From: Lysobacteraceae bacterium
GTDB lineage: Bacteria; Pseudomonadota; Gammaproteobacteria; Xanthomonadales; Rhodanobacteraceae
Length of the DNA: 10,917 nt
Direction: 5' to 3'
Assembly (NCBI GenBank): GCA_018971925.1
Contig: JAGWZT010000028.1
Coordinates: 1-10,917 of the forward strand
In this document: piece by piece, positions 1 to 5,548 of the stretch
Numbering within the stretch: the stretch's first letter is position 1
How the letters are laid out: every line of letters begins with the position of its first letter
Translations under genes and position numbers: made by a program
Notes under the pieces: model-generated
Seen by the model: only the letters and a program-made list of their open reading frames with translations
The model's database searches: none
Told to the model about the DNA's origin: nothing

Positions 1-212
1 CGCTCGTGGTCGAACGCGCGAGCCTGCCGGAATGCCTTGAAATCACCGCATGGACCGAACACGCGGATGGTTCGTTCGACGAGATCATGGGCTTGCGCCA
101 CAAGGCGCTTGCAGTGGAAGGCGTTCAGTTCCATCCCGAATCGATCCTGACCCGCAGCGGCCATGACCTGCTGCGCAATTTTCTCGGCAAGGCACTCCCG
201 AAGGCCGCGTGA
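1..212 (+). CDS. trpG: Anthranilate synthase glutamine amidotransferase component, C-terminal end (partial)
   Basis: This is the last ~70 codons of the class I glutamine amidotransferase subunit that makes ammonia from glutamine for anthranilate synthase (chorismate to anthranilate, first step of tryptophan synthesis). The first complete codon in the window is at base 3 and the frame is open to the left edge, so the gene begins outside. The motif GVQFHPESILT carries the His and Glu of the family's Cys-His-Glu triad; the nucleophile Cys lies upstream of the window. The end (LLRNFL) is typical of TrpG/PabA. PabA is closely related, but trpD and trpC directly downstream support TrpG. The 78-base gap to trpD contains a perfect palindrome. 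Confidence 0.93.
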   Translation, partial: LVVERASLPECLEITAWTEHADGSFDEIMGLRHKALAVEGVQFHPESILTRSGHDLLRNFLGKALPKAA

Positions 213-243
213 AATGATGAGGCAGGTTGGCGCGAAACGTTCA

Positions 244-264
244 GCCCCCTTGAATCAAGGGGGC
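244..264. repeat. Perfect 10-bp palindrome between trpG and trpD
   Basis: Arms GCCCCCTTGA (244-253) and TCAAGGGGGC (255-264) are exact reverse complements around one base, so as RNA they would form an ~8-bp stem with a five-base loop. There is no T-run after it, so it is not a classical intrinsic terminator. It lies 32 bases after the trpG stop and 26 before the trpD start. It could be an mRNA processing or stability element, a polarity point, or a copy of a dispersed genomic palindrome. Confidence 0.75.
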
Positions 265-290
265 GGGCAAGTCGCAGCAGGTGGCCCCAA

Positions 291-1331
291 ATGACCTTCA
301 CGCCGCACGAAGCCCTGCAGCGCACGATCGAGCATCGCGAGATCTTCCACGACGAGATGATCGACCTGATGCGCCAGATCATGCGCGGCGAGGTGTCGCC
401 CGCGATGACCGCGGCGATCCTGACCGGCTTGCGGGTGAAGAAGGAAACCATTGGCGAAATCGCGGGCGCCGCGACAGTGATGCGCGAGCTGGCCGAACAC
501 GTCGCGGTACCTGCGCACCCCCACATGCTGGACATCGTCGGCACCGGCGGCGATGGCGCGCACAGCTTCAACATTTCCACCGCGTCGATGTTCGTCGCGG
601 CGGCGGCCGGCGCGCGCATCGCCAAGCACGGCAATCGCGGCGTGTCGTCATCGTCGGGCAGTGCCGATGTGCTGGAAGCGTTGGGTGCGAAGATCGACAT
701 GGGGCCTGGGCAGGTCGCGCACTGCATCGAACAAACGGGCATCGGTTTCATGTACGCGCCGCGCTTCCATCCCGCGATGAAGGCGGTGGCGCCGGTGCGT
801 CGCGAAATGGGCGTGCGCACGTTGTTCAATATCCTGGGGCCGCTGACCAACCCGGCGAACGCGCCGAACATGTTGATGGGCGTGTTCCATCCGGACCTTG
901 TCGGCATCCAGGTGCGGGTACTGCAGCGGCTGGGTGTGGAACGCGCACTGGTGGTGCACGGCAAGGATGGTCTCGACGAGATTTCACTGGGCGGCGCCAC
1001 GCTGGTCGGCGAATTGGGCAACGGCAAGGTGCACGAGTACGAAATAGAGCCGGAGCAGTTCGACATTCCGATGGCATCCAGCCGCAACCTGCGCGTGGCC
1101 GATGCCCGCGAATCGGGGGCGATGCTGCTGCAGGTGCTGGACGGACACGATGGCGTCGCGCGCAACATCGTGCTGCTGAATGCCGGCGCGGCCTTGTACG
1201 CGGCCGGCGTTGCGACGTCGATTCAGGATGGGATCGGGCGCGCGCGCGGCGCGATCGATGATGGTTCGGCGCGGGCAAAGCTCGACCGGTTCGTCGCAGT
1301 CACCCGGGCGCTGGCCGCGCAACCGGCATGA
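291..1331 (+). CDS. trpD: Anthranilate phosphoribosyltransferase
   Basis: Transfers the phosphoribosyl group of PRPP to anthranilate, giving N-(5-phosphoribosyl)anthranilate, the second step of tryptophan synthesis, in the cytoplasm. The 346-aa length is normal for the family. The PRPP-binding GTGGD loop is at residues 84-88, NIST at 94-97 and KHGNR at 112-116. The conserved anthranilate-site Arg is R170, followed by FNILGPLTNP, and the metal-binding Asp-Glu pair is D229/E230 in GKDGLDE. The ATG has an AGGTGG ribosome site at 279-284, six bases upstream. The stop overlaps the trpC start as ATGA, so the two genes are translationally coupled. All key residues seen are intact. Confidence 0.97.
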   Translation: MTFTPHEALQRTIEHREIFHDEMIDLMRQIMRGEVSPAMTAAILTGLRVKKETIGEIAGAATVMRELAEHVAVPAHPHMLDIVGTGGDGAHSFNISTASMFVAAAAGARIAKHGNRGVSSSSGSADVLEALGAKIDMGPGQVAHCIEQTGIGFMYAPRFHPAMKAVAPVRREMGVRTLFNILGPLTNPANAPNMLMGVFHPDLVGIQVRVLQRLGVERALVVHGKDGLDEISLGGATLVGELGNGKVHEYEIEPEQFDIPMASSRNLRVADARESGAMLLQVLDGHDGVARNIVLLNAGAALYAAGVATSIQDGIGRARGAIDDGSARAKLDRFVAVTRALAAQPA

Positions 1332-2131
1332 ACGACATTCTGAAGCAGATCCTTGCGCGCAAACGCAAGGAAGTCGCCGAACGCAAGGCGCGCGTGCCGG
1401 TTGCGGAATTGCGCGCGCGCGACGCGGACACGCCGCCGACGCGCGGTTTCGCCGCGGCGCTGTGCAAGCGCGTGGCGGCGGGGTCGGCGGCGGTCATCGC
1501 GGAAATCAAGAAGGCGAGCCCGTCGAAAGGCCTGATCCGTGCGGACTTCGACCCCGCCGCGATCGCGCGCAGTTATGAAACCGGTGGCGCGGCGTGCCTG
1601 TCGGTGCTGACCGACATCGATTTCTTCCAGGGCAGCGATGCGTACCTGCGCAAAGCGCGGGAGGCGTGCGCGTTGCCGGTGTTGCGCAAGGATTTCACGG
1701 TCGACGTTTACCAGGTGCACGAGGCGCGTGCGATCGGTGCCGATGCGATCCTGCTGATTGCCACGGCATTGGACAATGCCGTGCTGGTGAACCTGCACGC
1801 GCTGGCCATCGAGTGTGGCCTGGATGTGCTGGTGGAGGTGCACAACCCGGTCGATTTGCAGCGTGCACTGATGCTGACGAACCCGCAGCGCACCCTGATC
1901 GGGGTCAACAATCGCGATTTGCGCACCTTCGAAACCAACATCGAGACCACGCTGTCGCTGAAGGAGGCCGTTCCGCGCGATCGCCTGCTGGTGACGGAAA
2001 GTGGTATCGCCACACGCGATGATGTCGCACGTTTGCGCGCGGTCGGTGTGCAGGCATTCCTCGTTGGCGAAACGTTCATGCGCGCGCCCGATCCAGGCGC
2101 TGAATTGGCGCGGCTGTTTGCCGGAGCGTGA
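1328..2131 (+). CDS. trpC: Indole-3-glycerol phosphate synthase
   Basis: Closes the ring of CdRP to indole-3-glycerol phosphate with loss of CO2 and water. This is a stand-alone (beta/alpha)8 enzyme of 267 aa, not fused to TrpF as in E. coli. The characteristic residues are present: E59 and K61 in AEIKKASPSKG, the general-acid Lys K121 in VLRKDF, E170 in LVEVHN, N194 in IGVNNRD, and E224/S225 in LVTESGI, followed by the phosphate-binding end FLVGETFMR. The ATG lies inside the trpD stop (ATGA) and has no strong ribosome site of its own, so it probably depends on translational coupling to trpD. The HAD phosphatase gene follows almost without a gap. Confidence 0.97.
   Translation: MNDILKQILARKRKEVAERKARVPVAELRARDADTPPTRGFAAALCKRVAAGSAAVIAEIKKASPSKGLIRADFDPAAIARSYETGGAACLSVLTDIDFFQGSDAYLRKAREACALPVLRKDFTVDVYQVHEARAIGADAILLIATALDNAVLVNLHALAIECGLDVLVEVHNPVDLQRALMLTNPQRTLIGVNNRDLRTFETNIETTLSLKEAVPRDRLLVTESGIATRDDVARLRAVGVQAFLVGETFMRAPDPGAELARLFAGA
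2123..2126 (+). promoter_or_regulatory. Ribosome-binding site that favours the ATG start of the HAD gene
   Basis: GGAG lies seven bases before the ATG at 2134 but only one base before the alternative GTG at 2128. The spacing favours the ATG, although the GTG would give a GTGA overlap with the trpC stop. Confidence 0.6.
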
Positions 2132-2133
2132 CG

Positions 2134-2805
2134 ATGGAACAGGAGATGCAGGCCGCGACGCCGCGCGTCGTGTTGTTCGATTTCGATGGCGTGCTGATCC
2201 GCGGTGACACGTTCGCGATGTTCATGCGCGATCGCTACGCGCGTGCTCGCTGGCGCAAGGGGCTGGTATTGCTGCTCAGCCCGTGGTTCCTGCTGGTGTT
2301 GCCGTTTTCGTGGCGACGCGTGTTGCGCTCGATCGCGCACCTCGGCCTGCTCGGTCTGGACGAAGCACGTTATCGGGACCAGGCGCAAGCCTTCGCCGTG
2401 ACGCTGGTGCGCCAGCCGGGGCACTTCTGTCGCGAAGGATTGGGCGCGCTGCGCCGGCACCAGGCCGCCGGCGACCGCATCGTGATCGTCACGGGTTGCG
2501 AGGAATCGCTGGTGCGCGGCGTGTTGGTCGAGCTTGGCGTGGAGAATGTCGAGATATTGGCGTCGCGGTTGCGCGAAGGCCGGTTCGGCATGCGCTCGAA
2601 TTGGCACAATGTCGGGCGCCGCAAGGTGGAACTGCTGGCGCAGCATGGGATCGAGGCGTGGCAGATCGCCTACAGCGATTCCAGCCAGGACCTGCCGATG
2701 CTCGCGTTGGCAGCCGAACCCGTGCTGGTCAACGCCACGCCCAAGCTCTGCAAGCGGATCGAAAAGGCGCTGGGGCGCAGCGTGACCCGCGCCGAGTGGC
2801 GTTGA
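2134..2805 (+). CDS. HAD-superfamily phosphatase, PgpC (YfhB)-like
   Basis: A HAD subfamily IB hydrolase of 223 aa. Motif I is LFDFDGVL with nucleophile D16 and acid/base D18; motif II is the Thr in VTG (T120); the motif III Lys is K164; motif IV is YSDSSQDLPML with D182 and D186. A hydrophobic, Trp/Pro-containing stretch at about residues 43-60 (between motifs I and II) suggests membrane contact. The layout and the YSDS-Q-D motif resemble E. coli phosphatidylglycerophosphatase C, which dephosphorylates phosphatidylglycerol phosphate in phospholipid synthesis, but the substrate here is an inference; a phosphoserine phosphatase-like role is the alternative. It closes the trp transcription unit and converges on clp with a 13-base gap and no obvious terminator. 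Confidence 0.85.
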   Translation: MEQEMQAATPRVVLFDFDGVLIRGDTFAMFMRDRYARARWRKGLVLLLSPWFLLVLPFSWRRVLRSIAHLGLLGLDEARYRDQAQAFAVTLVRQPGHFCREGLGALRRHQAAGDRIVIVTGCEESLVRGVLVELGVENVEILASRLREGRFGMRSNWHNVGRRKVELLAQHGIEAWQIAYSDSSQDLPMLALAAEPVLVNATPKLCKRIEKALGRSVTRAEWR

Positions 2806-2818
2806 AGGGTGCGGGAGG

Positions 2819-3514
2819 TCATCTTGTTCCCCTGATGACGATCGTTTTTCCCGAAACGTCGATCCCGCCGTCGGTCTCGAGCTGCTTCAGCACACGGCCG
2901 GCCATCTCGCGCGAGCAGCCGACGATGCGCGAGAGCTCCTGCCGCGAGATGCGGATTTGAGTGCCGTCGGGATGGCTCATCGCGTCGGGTTCCTGGCACA
3001 GGTCCAGCAACGTGCGCGCGATGCGGTTGGTGACGTCCATGAACGCCATGCGGCTGACCTGGCGCGAAGTGCGCAGCAAACGATGCGTCAGCTGCAGTCC
3101 GATCGCAAACAGGACCCGCGGACAATCCTCGCGCAGCGGACCGGCGAACAACTGGAACAACTTGTCGTAGCCGATTTCCGCCAACTCGCAGGTGCTGCGG
3201 GTGCGGATCAGGACCTCGCGTTGCGCCTGTTCGACGAACAGGCCCATCTCACCGATGAATTCGCCGCGGTTGATGTAGGCGAGGATCAATTCCCGCCCCT
3301 GTTCGTCTTCGCTGCAAACGGTGACCGAACCGTCGATCACGTAGAACAAGGTGTTGGCGGGGTCGCCCGGCCTGAGGATGGCCGTTTTGCCGGGATAGCG
3401 GCGGCGATGACACTGTTCCAACAGCCGTTGCATCGCCGCTGGATCGGGCGCAAGCATCGCGGGAGCTTGCGAGCGTTCATAGACCTGCTGGAGGAGGTAG
3501 CGCAATTCAGACAT
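2819..3514 (-). CDS. clp: CRP-family global transcription regulator Clp
   Basis: A 231-aa CRP/FNR-type regulator close to Xanthomonas Clp, which controls virulence, extracellular enzymes and EPS. The cyclic-nucleotide domain covers about residues 30-130, with the cassette GEFIGEMGLF at 84-93, the long dimer helix follows, and a helix-turn-helix lies at about 188-212 (SRQELSRIVGCSREMAGRVLK), nearly identical to the CRP recognition region, so a CRP-like TGTGA-N6-TCACA site is expected. Where E. coli CRP has R82-S83, this protein has R99-E100. That Glu corresponds to E99 of Xanthomonas Clp, reported as important for cyclic di-GMP response. T149/S150 align with CRP T127/S128. The ATG at 3514 was chosen because it matches the length of Xanthomonas Clp. 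Its ribosome site is weak, and in-frame GTG codons exist upstream to 3577. Confidence 0.93.
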   Translation of the reverse strand: MSELRYLLQQVYERSQAPAMLAPDPAAMQRLLEQCHRRRYPGKTAILRPGDPANTLFYVIDGSVTVCSEDEQGRELILAYINRGEFIGEMGLFVEQAQREVLIRTRSTCELAEIGYDKLFQLFAGPLREDCPRVLFAIGLQLTHRLLRTSRQVSRMAFMDVTNRIARTLLDLCQEPDAMSHPDGTQIRISRQELSRIVGCSREMAGRVLKQLETDGGIDVSGKTIVIRGTR

Positions 3515-3532
3515 TGGGTCTTTGCACTGCGT

Positions 3533-3547
3533 CACACTTTTCGTGTG
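3533..3547. repeat. Short inverted repeat in the clp leader
   Basis: CACAC (3533-3537) and GTGTG (3543-3547) flank five bases. The arms have the opposite polarity to a CRP box. It lies 19-33 bases before the clp ATG and could be a small operator or a leader hairpin; chance is also possible. Confidence 0.35.
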
Positions 3548-3562
3548 CGAGTCTAGCACCTT

Positions 3563-3578
3563 TGTGAAATTTTCCACA
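3563..3578. promoter_or_regulatory. CRP/Clp-type binding site between clp and speD
   Basis: TGTGA (3563-3567), six bases of A/T, then CCACA (3574-3578) match the CRP/Clp consensus TGTGA-N6-TCACA at nine of ten defined positions. The site lies 49-64 bases upstream of the clp ATG and 140 bases upstream of the speD start. A weak -10-like TAGACT reads toward clp at 3555-3550; if that is the clp promoter, the box is centred near -27, a place that usually means repression. Toward speD, a -10-like CATACT at 3628-3633 would put the box near -70, as in class I activation. Both promoter guesses are tentative; the box itself is clear. Confidence 0.65.
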
Positions 3579-3705
3579 CATTACCAGAGAGAAAGGCCGA
3601 AAGGATGCGTGGCCCCCCACTTTCCCGCATACTCCGCGTTTTCCTGCCCCCGATGCGCGCGACGGGTGCCGTCCGGCGCGCGTGCTTCCGTTCCCACCGT
3701 TTCCC

Positions 3706-3710
3706 GAGGA
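3706..3710 (+). promoter_or_regulatory. Ribosome-binding site that sets the GTG start of speD
   Basis: GAGGA is placed seven bases before the GTG at 3718. The frame stays open upstream to a GTG at 3682, but that start has no comparable site and would add a proline-rich extension unlike known SpeD. Confidence 0.7.
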
Positions 3711-3717
3711 TACTGCC

Positions 3718-4503
3718 GTGGTCAAGCCGCTGCCCCGCTTGAAGCTGCAGGGGTTCAACAACCTCACCAAGGCACTCAGCTTCAACATCTACGACATCTG
3801 CTACGCGGTCACCAAGGACCAGCGCGACCGCTACATCGACTACATCGATGAAGCGTACGATTCCGACCGCCTGACCCAGATTCTCACGGACGTCGCCGAC
3901 ATCATCGGCGCGAACATCCTCAACATCGCACGCCAGGATTACGATCCGCAGGGCGCGTCGGTGACGATCCTGATTTCCGAACACCCGGTGGTGGAAAAGC
4001 TCGGCAAGGACGTGATCTCCGATGCCGTCGTCGCGCACATGGACAAGTCGCACATCACCGTGCACACCTACCCGGAAACCCATCCGCACAACGGCATCGC
4101 GACCTTCCGCGCCGACATCGATGTTGCGACCTGCGGGGTGATCTCGCCGCTGAAGGCGTTGAACTACCTGATCGACAGCTTCGAATCGGACATCGTGACG
4201 ATGGATTACCGGGTACGCGGTTTCACCCGCGACATCCACGGCAAGAAGCACTACATCGACCACAAGATCAACTCGATCCAGGATTACCTGGCCAAGCACA
4301 TCCGCCAGAAGTACGAGATGTTCGACGTCAACGTGTATCAGGAGAACATGTTCCACACCAAGATGCACGTGAAGGACTTCGACCTCGACACCTACCTGTT
4401 CGAGGCGCATGCCGACGATTTGTCATTCAAGGATCGCCAGCGCATCGAAGCGCTGCTGAAGCGCGAGATCGAGGAGTTGTTCCACGGCCGCAATCTGATG
4501 TGA
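3718..4503 (+). CDS. speD: S-adenosylmethionine decarboxylase proenzyme
   Basis: Decarboxylates S-adenosylmethionine to provide aminopropyl groups for spermidine synthesis. The protein is a pyruvoyl-dependent proenzyme that cuts itself at the K110-S111 bond in HMDKSHITVHTYPET; S111 becomes the pyruvoyl group of the alpha chain. The catalytic Cys is C139 in DVATCGVISPLKALNYL. The sequence follows E. coli SpeD along its length (QGFNNLTKALSF near the start, NILNIARQDYDPQGAS in the middle, ELFHGRNL at the end) and is 261 aa against about 264. The GTG start is backed by GAGGA seven bases upstream. It is transcribed away from clp across a region with a Clp-like box. No speE is visible nearby. Confidence 0.97.
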   Translation: MVKPLPRLKLQGFNNLTKALSFNIYDICYAVTKDQRDRYIDYIDEAYDSDRLTQILTDVADIIGANILNIARQDYDPQGASVTILISEHPVVEKLGKDVISDAVVAHMDKSHITVHTYPETHPHNGIATFRADIDVATCGVISPLKALNYLIDSFESDIVTMDYRVRGFTRDIHGKKHYIDHKINSIQDYLAKHIRQKYEMFDVNVYQENMFHTKMHVKDFDLDTYLFEAHADDLSFKDRQRIEALLKREIEELFHGRNLM

Positions 4504-4540
4504 TGAGCGCGCGCAATGCCGCTGCGCTACTCGCCACAGC

Positions 4541-4690
4541 CATGTGGCTCGCCCTTTGGGCCGCCTGAGGGCGTTCAAATCGGATTTAGTCGGCAGCTTG
4601 CGCGCCGGCGGTGCTCGACTGCGGAGGCAGGATGCCGGAGCGAACATTCGCGTAGCGAATGGCCCGAAGGGCGAGCCGCGGACGCGGCGA
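4541..4690. repeat. Palindrome-rich, probably dispersed, non-coding repeat
   Basis: Between speD and the esterase lie 308 bases without a convincing gene. Outer arms at 4546-4562 (GGCTCGCCCTTTGGGCC) and 4661-4677 (GGCCCGAAGGGCGAGCC) are complementary over 17 bases with one T/G mismatch that could pair as U-G in RNA. Inside, CATTCGC (4645-4651) and GCGAATG (4655-4661) form a perfect seven-base stem with a three-base loop. Further down, CGCCAT/ATGGCG (4762-4775) is another perfect stem. The structure and style resemble the dispersed intergenic repeats common in Xanthomonadales genomes; that comparison is from memory and unverified. The long stem could also end speD transcripts. Open frames across it look like by-products of base composition. 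Confidence 0.55.
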
Positions 4691-4701
4691 GTCAATGCTC
4701 A

Positions 4702-4717
4702 TGTACTGACGTGTACA
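4702..4717. promoter_or_regulatory. TGTAC-N6-GTACA inverted repeat with a -10-like sequence
   Basis: TGTAC (4702-4706) and GTACA (4713-4717) form a perfect dyad with a six-base spacer, the geometry of a dimeric operator. TACACT at 4714-4719 overlaps it and fits a -10 element, about 93 bases before the esterase start, but no good -35 is visible. It may be the esterase promoter/operator or simply part of the neighbouring repeat. Confidence 0.35.
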
Positions 4718-4798
4718 CTCCGCTTCCTGCGCTTCGGCGACGTGCAACCACGGAGCTCTTTCGCCATGGATGGCGTTGTTCGCTCGCTACGCTTCTTC

Positions 4799-4803
4799 AG
4801 GGG
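4799..4803 (+). promoter_or_regulatory. Ribosome-binding site that sets the GTG start of the esterase
   Basis: AGGGG lies eight bases before the GTG at 4812. Starting there gives a normal N-terminus for the family; the ATG at 4770 would add 14 residues encoded by repeat-like DNA. Confidence 0.6.
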
Positions 4804-4811
4804 TTCCTTCT

Positions 4812-5492
4812 GTGCAATTGGAATGTGTCGAGCACGAAACCGCGGCCAATCCGCGGCATGCGGTGATCTGGCTGCACGGCCTCGGCGCCGACGGCAACGA
4901 CTTCGTGCCGATCCTGCCGCAGTTGGTGCGGCCGGAATGGCCGGCGTTGCGCTTCGTGTTTCCGCATGCGCCGGTGCGGCCGATCTCGCTCAACGGCGGC
5001 TTGCCCATGCGCGCGTGGTACGACATCGCCGGTTTCGATCTCGCGCAGCGGCAGGATGAGGCCGGCATCCGCGCGTCGATCGATGAAGTCGAGAGACTGA
5101 TCGCGCGTGAAGTCGAACGCGGCGTGCCGGTTGCAAACATCGTGCTGACGGGTTTTTCGCAGGGTGGCGCGATCGCGCTCGCGGCCGGCTTGCGGCATGA
5201 CCGGGCGCTCGCGGCCATCGTGGCGCTGTCCACCTATCTTCCGATCGCCGAGGTCACGGCGGGCGAACGCAGCACCGCGAATGCCGCGACGCCGATCTTC
5301 ATGGGCCATGGCGCGTTCGATCCGGTCGTTCCCCAATACCTGGGCGAGCGTTCACGCGACCAGCTGCGCGGGTGGGGATACCGCGTCGATTGGCGCAGCT
5401 ATCCGATGGCGCACCAAGTCTGCCCGCAGGAGATCGCGGACTTGGCAGAATTTCTGACCATGCATCTGGGCACGATGAGTGGGCTGTCGTGA
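4812..5492 (+). CDS. Carboxylesterase / phospholipase family serine hydrolase
   Basis: A small alpha/beta hydrolase of the bacterial carboxylesterase II / acyl-protein thioesterase-like family (abhydrolase_2), which splits short acyl esters and lysophospholipids. With the GTG start it is 226 aa, close to the ~218 aa of the Pseudomonas enzyme. WLHGLGADGNDF at residues 20-31 is the family's oxyanion-loop signature. The nucleophile elbow is GFSQGG with S116, the acid is D170 in HGAFDPVVP, and the base is H201 in PMAHQVCPQEI. There is no signal peptide or membrane segment, so it is probably cytoplasmic. The natural substrate cannot be told from sequence. A 56-base gap separates it from algZ, so they may be co-transcribed. 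Confidence 0.92.
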   Translation: MQLECVEHETAANPRHAVIWLHGLGADGNDFVPILPQLVRPEWPALRFVFPHAPVRPISLNGGLPMRAWYDIAGFDLAQRQDEAGIRASIDEVERLIAREVERGVPVANIVLTGFSQGGAIALAAGLRHDRALAAIVALSTYLPIAEVTAGERSTANAATPIFMGHGAFDPVVPQYLGERSRDQLRGWGYRVDWRSYPMAHQVCPQEIADLAEFLTMHLGTMSGLS

Positions 5493-5548
5493 GAAGTCAG
5501 GCCACGGAAGGCCGTTCTGGTCTTCGGTGACCTCGGGAGGCAGGGTGA

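Noticed and set aside
125..1168. Open frame of about 347 codons on the minus strand across trpG/trpD
   Set aside because: It lies opposite intact trpD with all catalytic motifs. Its product is rich in Arg, Ser and Pro with no recognisable domain, as expected from antisense frames in GC-rich genes.
2957..3556. Open frame of about 199 codons on the plus strand opposite clp
   Set aside because: This is an antisense frame over a well-conserved regulator, with no domain and no ribosome site.
3515..3577. N-terminal extension of clp from upstream GTG codons
   Set aside because: The ATG at 3514 gives the length of Xanthomonas Clp, and the extension would overlap the candidate promoter and the end of the Clp-like box.
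3682..3717. Earlier GTG start for speD
   Set aside because: It adds a Pro/Phe-rich 12-residue extension absent from known SpeD, and has no ribosome site, while the GTG at 3718 has GAGGA at ideal spacing.
4544..5059. Plus-strand open frames across the speD-esterase gap that run into the esterase in another frame
   Set aside because: They consist of repeat-like DNA, are Arg-rich, and overlap the true esterase frame. Such fragments are often annotated by mistake where dispersed repeats occur.
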